A DNA stretch of 64,000 nucleotides from NCBI RefSeq assembly GCF_000092365.1, contig NC_014218.1, positions 1-64,000 of the forward strand, read 5' to 3'. Positions 38,911-47,464 of the stretch are shown one piece after another (position 1 is the first letter of the stretch; the number at the start of each line of letters is the position of its first letter). Source of the stretch: Arcanobacterium haemolyticum DSM 20595. Lineage in GTDB: Bacteria > Actinomycetota > Actinomycetes > Actinomycetales > Actinomycetaceae. The notes below the pieces were generated by a model, which was not told where the DNA came from, ran no database searches, and worked only from the letters and a program-made list of their open reading frames with translations. The translations under genes were made by a program, and so were the position numbers.

Positions 38911-40626
38911 ATGAAGGGTGTGCGGGTTACGGCGGCGTGTGGCGCTGCAGTGTTGGCATCGTTGGGGGTGTTGCCGGTGGCGGCGGCCGAAGGGTCTGAG
39001 GCGCCAGCTCCAGTTTCGGCGCCGAATCCAGCATCAACGCCAGAGGCTTCGATTTTGTTTTTCCAGGATGGCCACGATGCGATGCCTGTGAACCAAGGTA
39101 AGAAGGATGCGCCTAATTTCCATGGCGGCGCGGCACGTTTGGCCACGGTTGTGAAGGATCAGCGGGCGGACGGCGTGCCCTCTGACCTGGTGTTTGGCGG
39201 CGATCTGGGCGGTGGCACGCTGTTTGGTGCCGTGTTCCATGGCGAAGCGATGGTTGATCTGTTCAACAAGATCGGCGTGGATCTGGCTGGGTTTGGTCAG
39301 CACGATTTCGATTACGGCGTGGAGCAGACCCGCAAGAACGTTGCCGATTCACGGTTCCCGTGGGTATCGTCGAACCTCACGGTGGCAGGCCACCCGTTTA
39401 ACGGTGCCGAAAATATAACCGCAGTGCGCACAGTTGGCGGCTTGAAGATCGGCTACATTGGCTTGACCGCAGGCATGGATACCACGTCTGTGAGCGGCCA
39501 GGTCATGGAGGAAGATTATGTTTCCGCCGCGAAGTCGGCGGTGGTACGGTTGGGTGAGGTGGACATCGTCGTCGCTCTTGCTCAATTCCCGAAGGCGGCC
39601 GACGCAACGAAACTTCTCCAGGAAGTCCCGCAGATTTCCGTGGTTTTGCGTGAGGAAAACGAGGCGAAGCAGGAGGGCAACGACGTCACCATGCTGCCAG
39701 ATGGCCGTTTCGCCGTTGCGCCCGAGGGAAATTATGGTTCCGTGGCGCGGATTGATTTTGTGCGGGGTGCCGACGGCCATGTGGTTGCGAAGCATCGTGA
39801 AGTTCAGGTGGATGGTACCGTGGCTGAGGATCCGGCAATTGCGCAGGTGGCGGGTGAATACCAGGATAAATTGGATGCGCGGCTTGCTCAGCAGGTTGGG
39901 TGTTCGGAGCGTGCGCTGGCGAAGCCGACTGAGCTTGGGCACGTTGCCGCCGAAGCTTTCCGCCGCGTTGCAGACGCCGATTTTGGGTGGGTGAACGCTG
40001 GCGGCGTGCGGGCGGATTTGCCTGCCGGGCCCGTGACCATGAAGGATGTGTGGGCCGTTTTCCCGTACGGAAATAAGGTGATGAAGATCGAGGCTACTGG
40101 TGCGCAGCTCCGGGCCGCGTTGGAGCAGGGTGCCGATTCTGTGCCCGAGGGCAATAGTGCTGGGTACCCGTTAGTAGCCGGTTTTGACTTCGTGTACGAT
40201 GCGGGCGCGCCGGCCGGTGCGAAGATTTCTGGGCTGGTTCGCGCTGACGGTTCCGAAATCAAGGACGCGGATCGCGTGGTTTTGGCCGTGACGAATTACG
40301 TTGTGAACGGCGGAAACAAGGTTGAGGCCTTCAAAGGCGCGCGGGTGCTTGCGGGCGAGGGCACGCTTGATACTGATTTTGAGGCGTTGGAGAAGTTTTT
40401 GACGACGACGCAGTGCGGAAACCCTGCACCGTCTCCATCTCCTGAAACGTCTCTATCGCCTGCGCCGGTTCTGTCCCCGGCTCCTGGTGCGACTGGATCT
40501 GACTCGCGCAAGGTAGCTCCGGGGGCGCTGGCGAATACGGGTTCGTCGGTGCTGTGGGTGTGTGGGGTTGCGGGTGTAGCGCTCATGATTGGTGTGGTTT
40601 TGCGGCGTAAAGTGAAGGTTAACTGA
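38911..40626 (+). CDS. Cell-wall anchored 5'-nucleotidase-like protein with degenerate metal site
   Basis: A 571-residue exported protein with a signal peptide, an N-terminal metallophosphatase-like domain (about 45-290), a C-terminal 5'-nucleotidase domain (about 330-500: VNAGGVRADLPAG, FPYGNKV), a Pro/Ser-rich linker and LANTG anchor. The metal site is eroded. D53/H55 and D98 are kept. The usual GNHEFD is GQHDFD (Gln130), the usual S-H-x-G region reads ALAQFP, and the usual GH(T/S)H reads REEN (247-250). Active members of the family release nucleosides outside the cell. This one may bind nucleotides without hydrolysing them, which is inference. Confidence 0.85.
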   Translation: MKGVRVTAACGAAVLASLGVLPVAAAEGSEAPAPVSAPNPASTPEASILFFQDGHDAMPVNQGKKDAPNFHGGAARLATVVKDQRADGVPSDLVFGGDLGGGTLFGAVFHGEAMVDLFNKIGVDLAGFGQHDFDYGVEQTRKNVADSRFPWVSSNLTVAGHPFNGAENITAVRTVGGLKIGYIGLTAGMDTTSVSGQVMEEDYVSAAKSAVVRLGEVDIVVALAQFPKAADATKLLQEVPQISVVLREENEAKQEGNDVTMLPDGRFAVAPEGNYGSVARIDFVRGADGHVVAKHREVQVDGTVAEDPAIAQVAGEYQDKLDARLAQQVGCSERALAKPTELGHVAAEAFRRVADADFGWVNAGGVRADLPAGPVTMKDVWAVFPYGNKVMKIEATGAQLRAALEQGADSVPEGNSAGYPLVAGFDFVYDAGAPAGAKISGLVRADGSEIKDADRVVLAVTNYVVNGGNKVEAFKGARVLAGEGTLDTDFEALEKFLTTTQCGNPAPSPSPETSLSPAPVLSPAPGATGSDSRKVAPGALANTGSSVLWVCGVAGVALMIGVVLRRKVKVN

Positions 40627-40641
40627 TGGTTGATCGGTGAT

Positions 40642-40669
40642 GTGCAGGCGGAAATTTTTCCGCCTGCAC
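40642..40669 (+). terminator. Terminator behind the 5'-nucleotidase-like gene
   Basis: The perfect arms GTGCAGGCGGAAA and TTTCCGCCTGCAC surround a two-base loop, 16 bases after the stop codon. Confidence 0.7.
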
Positions 40670-40802
40670 ATTCATGGGTGAAAGGATGATGGATTTCAAT
40701 ATTGATCAGACAACTGATACTTTTTTGGTTATTATTTGAAGTTATGGATAACTCTATCCACCGGCAATGATGCCGATCTCATAGAGGAGTTAAAAGAACA
40801 CC

Positions 40803-43460
40803 ATGAAATATCAGCACATCCGCAAGGCCGTTCTGGCCGGAATCGCATCTAGTACGCTCGTGTTTTCGGGCTTGGCGATGGCGCCGCTCGGCCACGCAGC
40901 CGACGCGGAAGCGCCGCATCCAGAAGCTGCTACTGCTGCTCCGGCATCTGAAGAAACACTAGGTACTGCAGAGGCAGTCAATCTGCCTGCGAAGGAAGGC
41001 CTGAAGCCGCAGCCTTCGGCGCAGATAGGCCTTGGCTTCAGTGATATTACAGAACCTATTGCGATTCAAGAAAATGTTGAGGGGATTAATTATCGAATTC
41101 CTGCGATTACGGCCACACCCAAAGGTGATCTTATTGCTGCTTTCGACGAACGTCCTTTGAGTTCTGAAAAAGCTTCATGGACTCAATTGTTTGGACGTCG
41201 TCATTGGAAAAATGGTGGAGACTCACCAAATCCTAATTCTATTGTGCAATATCGTTCTGTTGATAATGGAAAATCTTGGCAAAAAGAAAATAATATCTGT
41301 GACGGTACTGTTACTTCAGATATGGAAAAAATTAGTGGATGTTCTGATCCCTCTTATGTTGTTGACTGGGATACAGGCAAAATATTTAATTTTCACGTGC
41401 GTTCTTATCGTGCGGGCTTACATGAATCTAAGAGTGGTAATGATGCAGCAAGCCATGATGTAGTGCAAGTTGAAATTTCTGAATCAATTGATGATGGAAA
41501 GACTTGGAATTCTCGAATTATAACCAAAAATGTAACTCCTGATGGGAATGTCAAGTGGAGATTTGCGACATCTGGCCAGGGGATTCAATTGACTCATCGC
41601 AGTCATAAAGGTTGGTTAATACAGCAATTCACCCTTGGACAAGGAGAGCCGGGGACAAAACAAGAAGCATTTTCTTTTATTTCTAAAGATGGCGGAACCA
41701 CCTGGAACGCGGGTGATGCTGTCGGCGCGGATATGGATGAAAATAAAGTAGTCGAATTGTCAGATGGGCGTTTATTGCTCACTTCACGCCATAAAAATGG
41801 GAAAAGACTTGGTAAGCGTATACAAGCATTTTCTAAAAATGGTGGTTTCTCATGGGAGAGAGAATCTGTGATGCCAGATGTTGTTGATCATGGAACAAAT
41901 GGTCAAATTCTAAAGGTATTCCCAGGAATTCCATCTGAAGATCCAAGATCTAAAGTTCTACTATTTGCTAATTCCACGAGCAATATAGGAGATAATGACC
42001 GTCATAATGGGACTGTATGGTTGTCTTGTAATGATGGGGAAAATTGGACGTCAAAAGAGTTTAATAAAGGATCGACAGGATACGTTACTATTACTACCCA
42101 GCATGATGGGCGTATAGGGATGCTTTCTGAAGATGGAAAGAATGGTAAAAAAGAGCATGGTATTTACTACCGTAGCTTTGGCCTCGACTGGGTTGGCACC
42201 TGCCCTGGCGTAAAAGAAGCAATTGAACTCGATAAGGCTAAAGCTGATCTTGAAAAGGCTAAATCTGAGAAGGCTAAGCTAGAAAAGCAGGTAGCCAAGC
42301 AAGCAGAAGGGCTTGAGAAGTTACAGCAAAACCTTGAAAAAGCAGAGAATAAGGCTGTTGCACTACAAGAAAATGTAGATAAGCTAGCTCTGGATATCAA
42401 GGCTAAAACTGAAGCGTTAGATGAATTGAAGGCTGATTCGGAAACTACACGCGCTGAAAAAGCACGCTTGCAGAAAGAATTTGACTCTATCAACGCGAAA
42501 CTGGAGGTTGCTAAGGCTGAAAAACAACGCGTAGCCTCGGATCTTGCTGTCAAAGAAGCTAAGCTCACCGAATCCGAAAAGCAGAAGGCTGCCGCCGAAA
42601 AGAAGGTTGCCGAACAGCACAAGCAGATCGAAGATCTCAACGCCAAGGTGAAGAAGGCTGAATCTGAACGCGATCAAGCCACTGAATCCGCCAAGAATTT
42701 AGAGGAGAAAGCCAAAGAAGACGCCAAGTCCATCGAAGGACTAGAAGGTAATCTTTCTGAATTTGCCGATGAAAACGATGCTCTTCGTTCCAAGATAAAC
42801 AAACTCACCAAGGAAAACACTGACCTCAAGGCTCAACTTGAGAAGGTTAAGAAGGAACTGGAAGAGGCTAAGAAGGTTCCACAGGATGATGTAAAGCCAA
42901 AGCCGGCACCGCAGCCGGCACCGCAGCCTGAGCCGGCTCCTGAGGTTAAGGGTGTCACCCCGCACGTTGATGGTATTACTCCTGACGCGTCTGATCCAGC
43001 AGCATGTATGGTCACTCCATATGTCAAGGTCAGTCCTGTAGAAGGTGTCACCTATGAGGTTACTGTTGACGGTCAGGTGATCAGCCCAACCAAGGATGAT
43101 CTCTTTACTTATGAATACCTCTACGGGAAGACCGTGAAGGTTAACGCCATTCTCAAGGACGGATTCACTTTAGCTAAGGGGGCGAAGACCACCTGGTCGT
43201 GGACTGCTCCAAATCGTGATGAACTCAAGTGTGACACGCCAGCACGCCCTGTTGATCCAACACCAGTTCCGCCAGGCGAGGATCCTAGCCCGCAGGTGAA
43301 GGATGTTCCACAGGACAAGGTAGACACCAAGATCACGGCAGACACCAAGGCTGAATCTAAAGGTCTGGCCAAGACTGGCCTGTCCCTGGGCATCATCACC
43401 GTCCTGGCAGCCCTCTGCATCATCGGAGGAACCACAGCCACCCGCCGCCGTCACGACTGA
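40803..43460 (+). CDS. Cell-wall anchored exo-alpha-sialidase (GH33)
   Basis: An 885-residue exported sialidase that removes terminal sialic acid from host glycans. After a signal peptide and Ala/Pro-rich linker, the six-bladed propeller domain (about 80-455) shows YRIPAI (Arg of the catalytic triad), Asp boxes SVDNGKSW, SIDDGKTW, SKDGGTTW, SKNGGFSW and CNDGENW, the ENKVVEL region, and the late GIYYRSF Tyr. A charged coiled-coil stalk (about 470-700), a further beta domain (about 720-810), a Pro-rich linker and LAKTG anchor follow. Catalytic-domain DNA is strikingly A/T-rich (17 G+C in the 60 bases at 41281-41340). The stalk and anchor are not. Confidence 0.94.
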   Translation: MKYQHIRKAVLAGIASSTLVFSGLAMAPLGHAADAEAPHPEAATAAPASEETLGTAEAVNLPAKEGLKPQPSAQIGLGFSDITEPIAIQENVEGINYRIPAITATPKGDLIAAFDERPLSSEKASWTQLFGRRHWKNGGDSPNPNSIVQYRSVDNGKSWQKENNICDGTVTSDMEKISGCSDPSYVVDWDTGKIFNFHVRSYRAGLHESKSGNDAASHDVVQVEISESIDDGKTWNSRIITKNVTPDGNVKWRFATSGQGIQLTHRSHKGWLIQQFTLGQGEPGTKQEAFSFISKDGGTTWNAGDAVGADMDENKVVELSDGRLLLTSRHKNGKRLGKRIQAFSKNGGFSWERESVMPDVVDHGTNGQILKVFPGIPSEDPRSKVLLFANSTSNIGDNDRHNGTVWLSCNDGENWTSKEFNKGSTGYVTITTQHDGRIGMLSEDGKNGKKEHGIYYRSFGLDWVGTCPGVKEAIELDKAKADLEKAKSEKAKLEKQVAKQAEGLEKLQQNLEKAENKAVALQENVDKLALDIKAKTEALDELKADSETTRAEKARLQKEFDSINAKLEVAKAEKQRVASDLAVKEAKLTESEKQKAAAEKKVAEQHKQIEDLNAKVKKAESERDQATESAKNLEEKAKEDAKSIEGLEGNLSEFADENDALRSKINKLTKENTDLKAQLEKVKKELEEAKKVPQDDVKPKPAPQPAPQPEPAPEVKGVTPHVDGITPDASDPAACMVTPYVKVSPVEGVTYEVTVDGQVISPTKDDLFTYEYLYGKTVKVNAILKDGFTLAKGAKTTWSWTAPNRDELKCDTPARPVDPTPVPPGEDPSPQVKDVPQDKVDTKITADTKAESKGLAKTGLSLGIITVLAALCIIGGTTATRRRHD
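43248..43450 (+). repeat. 203-bp anchor-module repeat, copy 2
   Basis: This segment encodes the linker and LAKTG anchor of the sialidase. Three of 203 positions differ from the complement of 13373-13575. Identity stops sharply at both ends. Confidence 0.95.
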
Positions 43461-43496
43461 CGAAAAATAGTGGCGGCACCACGCACGCCACTACAC

Positions 43497-43538
43497 AGAA
43501 ATCCCGGAGCGTACTCCACACAGCGCTCCGGGATTTCT
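43497..43538 (+). terminator. Terminator behind the sialidase gene
   Basis: The perfect arms AGAAATCCCGGAGCG and complement enclose 12 bases, 37 bases after the stop. Confidence 0.75.
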
Positions 43539-43544
43539 CTAATA

Positions 43545-43865
43545 AATACTGCGATAAAATCTTTAGATATCGACTCAGCTGATCAATTCCTTCAAATGGT
43601 TCAGAATATGACTTATCTAAGGAATATTGCGGCGCATCAAGGGCGTCTGTGGAATCGTAAGTTTGATGGGTATGTTGCACTGCCTGATATTGCGTTAAGA
43701 GTGAAACGAGATTATGTGAATCCTAAGACTCCCGCAGCTATGATCGCTTTAATAGCTGGACTTGTGGATCAGATTTTGAAGAGTAACCAGTACTCAACGC
43801 GTTTATTAGATCGAATTCATTCCACTGAAGATTTTTTGAGCGGATACTATTATCCACGTGCTTGA
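43545..43865 (+). pseudogene. C-terminal remnant of an Abi_2-type abortive infection gene
   Basis: The reading frame carries MTYLRNIAAHQGRLWNRKF, the conserved R-N-x-x-A-H-x-x-R-x-W-N-R motif of Abi_2 (AbiD/AbiF-like) proteins. A short helical C-terminus follows, to a stop at 43865. The first two-thirds of a normal Abi_2 gene (about 300 residues) are missing, and the frame runs upstream into the sialidase terminator without a ribosome site. I read it as a decayed defence gene, cut off near the terminator. Whether a short peptide is still made cannot be told. Confidence 0.75.
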
Positions 43866-43920
43866 ACACGGTTATGAGGTGAGTATGTGGCCGCATAACC
43901 TTGGATATGGGGCTAGAAAA

Positions 43921-44010
43921 GCGCCACGGTGCACAGCGGTGCCGTATACGGCACCGCTGTGCCGGCTCCCGCCGATCGGGAGCCGGGTCACCCAGTAGCC
44001 GCCGCAAATC
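43921..44010 (+). repeat. Interspersed palindromic element, copy B
   Basis: A perfect 32-bp palindrome (43931-43962, GCACAGCGGTGCCGTA and complement) is followed by a second hairpin CCGGCTCCCG/CGGGAGCCGG (43962-43971 with 43977-43986). The 90 bases match copy C without gaps at 73 of 90 positions. It lies directly before the BCCT gene. Confidence 0.9.
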
Positions 44011-44098
44011 TGCCACGATCCCACCAGATAAAAACCCTAAATCGCCCACAAAAGCCCCGATTTTTGGCAAACGCGGCAGTTTCGGGAAGAATGTTCCT

Positions 44099-45943
44099 AT
44101 GGATAGTAACGATAGACCTGATAGTAACGTAGAAGAAAAGACCGAAAATAAGCCATTAGATGCTACTTCCAGCGCCACGTCCGCGCTTGCGGCAATTCTT
44201 TCAGTTGAGCAACATATCAACGCTGCAGATATTCAAGAAAAACCAGTTGAGCTTGCGTCGGAGACAGAAGATACGACGATCGCGTGGTCGGTTGTTGTTC
44301 CCGCTATGATCCTGGTTCTCGGGACGGTGGTGTGGGGGCTGTGTGCTCCAGAAAATTTCTCCACAGCGTCAAGCGCAGCATTCGCATGGGTGCTCAATAA
44401 TTTGGGATGGGCGTTCGTCCTATTCACAACCATATTCGTGGCGTTTGTTATTTTTATTGCCGTCAGTAAGTTTGGCACGATCAGGCTGGGTGCAGCTGAA
44501 GAACAGCCAGAATTTTCTAACTCGTCATGGATCGCCATGATGTTTGCGGCCGGTATGGGAATCGGCCTTATGTTCTATGGAGCATCGGAGCCGCTCGCGT
44601 TTTATCGCGACGGCGTGCCAGGACACAATCCGCATGAAGTCGGCACTGCGATGGCAACCGCCATGTTCCATTGGACGCTCCATCCGTGGGCAATGTATGC
44701 GATTGTTGGGCTAGCCATCGGATATTCCACGTATCGCGTGGGCCGCCGCCAGCTCATCTCAGCAGCATTCACGCCGCTCATCGGCGAAAAACACGCCAAC
44801 GGATTCGTTGGCAAAACAATCGATGCCCTCTCCATTTTCGCAACCGTATTCGGAACCGCCTGCTCGCTCGGGCTCGGCGCTCTCCAAATCCGCGCCGGCC
44901 TTAAAGCCGCGGGTTTCGTAGAAAATCCAGACACAGGCCTGATCGTCACAATCGTTTCCGTACTAACGCTGGCTTTCCTCGTATCGGCAATGTCCGGCGT
45001 CGGAAAAGGAATCCGTATCCTTTCTAACGTGAATATGGTGTTCGCGGCGTCGCTCGCGGTGTTTGTGTTCGCGTTCGGGCCGATGATCGTGCAACTCAAC
45101 CTGCTCCCAACGTCCCTTGGCGCATACGCCTCCCAATTCTTCGAAATGGCGGGGAGAACGGCGTCGTCCGTAGACGGAACCGCAGGCGAATGGATCTCCT
45201 CCTGGACGATTTTCTACTGGGCGTGGTGGATTTCGTGGTCGCCGTTCGTGGGCATGTTCATCGCGCGAATTTCCCGTGGCCGAACCATCCGCGAATTCTG
45301 TACGGGCGTGCTGCTGGTGCCGGCGGGCCTTTCCACAATCTGGTTCGCGATCTTCGGCGGAACCGCGATCTCCATGGAACAGGGTGGAAATAGTATTTAC
45401 GCAGATGGGGCATCGGAAGCACAGCTCTTCAACCTGCTTCACTCACTCCCAGGTGGCTTCGTGATGGGAATCGTTGCGGTGTTGCTGCTCGCCACGTTCT
45501 TCATTACGTCCGCGGATTCGGCTTCCACCGTGATGGGGTCGCTTTCGCAAGGCGGACGCTCCACCGCAACGCCATGGCTTACGGGCGCGTGGGGCCTGGT
45601 CACGGCGCTAATCGGGCTGACTTTGCTTGTATCCGGCGGCGATAAGGCGCTCAATTCGATCCAGAGCGTCACCATCGTTGCTGCAACGCCATTCCTGTTC
45701 GTGGTTGTTGCACTCATGTTTGCAATAGTGAAGGATCTGCGCGGCGACGTAATCTACCTCGATCAGCGCGAACAAGAACGCTTCAACCGCCAGTTGGCCG
45801 TGGAGCGCCGTCACCATCGCGAACGCGAAGAAATCCGCCGGGCCAAGAAGCGCATGGCGCGGATGGCACATGCGAGCGGAGCCGGTGCCGCGAAGCCGAA
45901 GGTGAAGGCAAATCCGAAAGCGAAGGCAAATCCGAAGGCGTAG
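44099..45943 (+). CDS. BCCT family (betaine/choline/carnitine) transporter
   Basis: A 614-residue secondary transporter with twelve membrane segments, an acidic N-terminal extension of about 60 residues and a long basic C-terminal tail ending in [15 protein letters not shown]. The family signature [27 protein letters not shown] is present, along with [15 protein letters not shown]. Similar BetP-like proteins take up compatible solutes with sodium, and terminal extensions sense osmotic stress. The substrate here is not certain. I start at ATG 44099 ([10 protein letters not shown], with GGGAAGA upstream). A longer frame from 43901 would translate the palindromic element and is rejected. The gene is bracketed by two copies of that element. 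Confidence 0.92.
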   Translation: MDSNDRPDSNVEEKTENKPLDATSSATSALAAILSVEQHINAADIQEKPVELASETEDTTIAWSVVVPAMILVLGTVVWGLCAPENFSTASSAAFAWVLNNLGWAFVLFTTIFVAFVIFIAVSKFGTIRLGAAEEQPEFSNSSWIAMMFAAGMGIGLMFYGASEPLAFYRDGVPGHNPHEVGTAMATAMFHWTLHPWAMYAIVGLAIGYSTYRVGRRQLISAAFTPLIGEKHANGFVGKTIDALSIFATVFGTACSLGLGALQIRAGLKAAGFVENPDTGLIVTIVSVLTLAFLVSAMSGVGKGIRILSNVNMVFAASLAVFVFAFGPMIVQLNLLPTSLGAYASQFFEMAGRTASSVDGTAGEWISSWTIFYWAWWISWSPFVGMFIARISRGRTIREFCTGVLLVPAGLSTIWFAIFGGTAISMEQGGNSIYADGASEAQLFNLLHSLPGGFVMGIVAVLLLATFFITSADSASTVMGSLSQGGRSTATPWLTGAWGLVTALIGLTLLVSGGDKALNSIQSVTIVAATPFLFVVVALMFAIVKDLRGDVIYLDQREQERFNRQLAVERRHHREREEIRRAKKRMARMAHASGAGAAKPKVKANPKAKANPKA

Positions 45944-45988
45944 CCAGCTGGTTGGTGCCGGAAGCCAATGCGTGATGGTGCCAAAATA

Positions 45989-46078
45989 GCGCCACAGTGA
46001 ACAGGAGTGCCATATACGGCACTCCTGTTCACCCTCCCGCCGATCGGGCACCGAGTCGCACAGTAGCCACCGCAAATC
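45989..46078 (+). repeat. Interspersed palindromic element, copy C
   Basis: Perfect 15-base arms GTGAACAGGAGTGCC (45997-46011) and complement (46018-46032) surround ATATAC. An outer pair GGTGCC (45977-45982) and GGCACC (46047-46052) also matches. It has the same orientation as copy B, 2068 bases downstream, behind the BCCT gene. Confidence 0.9.
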
Positions 46079-46248
46079 CACCCCAACCCCGCCCATATCA
46101 GCCACCCCACCCGCCCCAAACCGCCCGAAATAGTGCAACCTCACAGCGGTTCGCTCAGCCGGGCTTGTTGAAAACCCACTAACCTGTTTGGTGGGGCCAG
46201 CCTTGGCCTCACCCGTTCACTTTCCAGCTCAATTTTTTGCGGGGTTCC

Positions 46249-47247
46249 ATGTCTAACCGCGGTGTTGTTATCTCCTTGTTGTCGTCGGTGGCGTTTGCGA
46301 TGTTTTCGTATATCGCGGCCTTGACCGAGCCGCTGACCGGCGTGGAGCTGTGGGCTTGGCGCATGGTGATGACCGTTCCTGGCGTCCTCCTTGTTTTGCT
46401 GATAACAAAGCGTTTTTCCTGGTTTACGGGCGAATGGGATCGGGTTCGTTCTGATCCGAAGAAGCTGATTGCGTATGCGTTTTGTGCGCCGATGTTGGCT
46501 GGCCAGATGTGGTTGTTTGGTTGGGCGCCGCAGGTTGGGCGTACGTTGGAAGTGGGCATGGGTTATTTTTTGATGCCGCTTGTGATGGTTGTGATCGGGC
46601 GCGTTTTTTATAAGGAGCGCATGACTCCTTTGATGATGGTTGCAACGGTTATTGCTGCGTGTGCGGTTGCGTATGAGGCGTGGCGTGCTGGCGGGATTGG
46701 CTGGGTTGCATCGTTTATTGCGCTTGGCTATCCGGCGTATTTTGTGGTTCGGCGTTATTTTGAGACCGACGGCGTTGGCGCCCTCGCCTGGGAAATGGCT
46801 CTTGCGTTGCCGGTTTCGTTGTGGGTTGCTGCTGGGAGCCATTCGATTCAGAGTGCGTTTTCGTCGGTTTCGCTTGTGTTGATTTTGCTTTCGCTTGGCG
46901 CACTGTCTGTTTTGGGTGTGATTACGTATGTTTTGGCGGTGAAGTGGCTTTCGTATGGGATGTTTGGGCTTCTTTCGTACGTCGAGCCCGTCCTTGTCAT
47001 CATCGTTGCGATTTTGCTTGGGGAGCGTATTGACCCCACGCAGTGGTGGACGTACGTTGGGATTTGGCTTTCGGTGTTTTTACTTGGGGTCGACGGCGTT
47101 ATCGCCTTGTCTAAGCGCGTGCGTTGGTCGGTTCCTGCGGTGCGTCCTTGGCGACGTCGGCGCCCTCGTCATCCCCGTACCGAACCTGATTCGTGGGCGC
47201 GGTTTTTCCGGACTCGCAAGGGCGAGCTGGTGGAGAAGCCGCGGTAA
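46249..47247 (+). CDS. EamA/RarD-type DMT superfamily transporter
   Basis: A 332-residue membrane protein with ten hydrophobic segments in two related halves. RarD-like features include GVELWAWRMV near the N-terminus and YGMFGLLSYVEPVLVIIVAILLGERI in the second half. It has a strongly basic C-terminal tail. I start at ATG 46249 (MSNRGVVISLL), four codons inside the longest frame. Substrate unknown. The 217 bases behind it (to 47464) are A/T-rich and presumably carry the promoter of pilus locus 2. Confidence 0.88.
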   Translation: MSNRGVVISLLSSVAFAMFSYIAALTEPLTGVELWAWRMVMTVPGVLLVLLITKRFSWFTGEWDRVRSDPKKLIAYAFCAPMLAGQMWLFGWAPQVGRTLEVGMGYFLMPLVMVVIGRVFYKERMTPLMMVATVIAACAVAYEAWRAGGIGWVASFIALGYPAYFVVRRYFETDGVGALAWEMALALPVSLWVAAGSHSIQSAFSSVSLVLILLSLGALSVLGVITYVLAVKWLSYGMFGLLSYVEPVLVIIVAILLGERIDPTQWWTYVGIWLSVFLLGVDGVIALSKRVRWSVPAVRPWRRRRPRHPRTEPDSWARFFRTRKGELVEKPR

Positions 47248-47464
47248 AACTGACTCGTCCTATAGTTATTCCTGACTTTAGAATCAACCCCTTTTGCCTT
47301 TTCTGCTGACTAAAAATAGCAATGACATATTTACGACATGGCAATTTCGTGAATAAAATCCTTTATTGAGCTTTTGTCTAAAATGAACTCTTGATTTCTT
47401 TGTTAGTGTTCATTTAGATAAGTAGTTTTTTGTGTGAGTGTTGTGTTTGCGGGGTTGATGGCTG

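Noticed and set aside
43901-44098. Extended N-terminus of the BCCT transporter
   Set aside because: The extra 66 codons translate the palindromic element. ATG 44099 has its own ribosome site and gives a normal family N-terminus.
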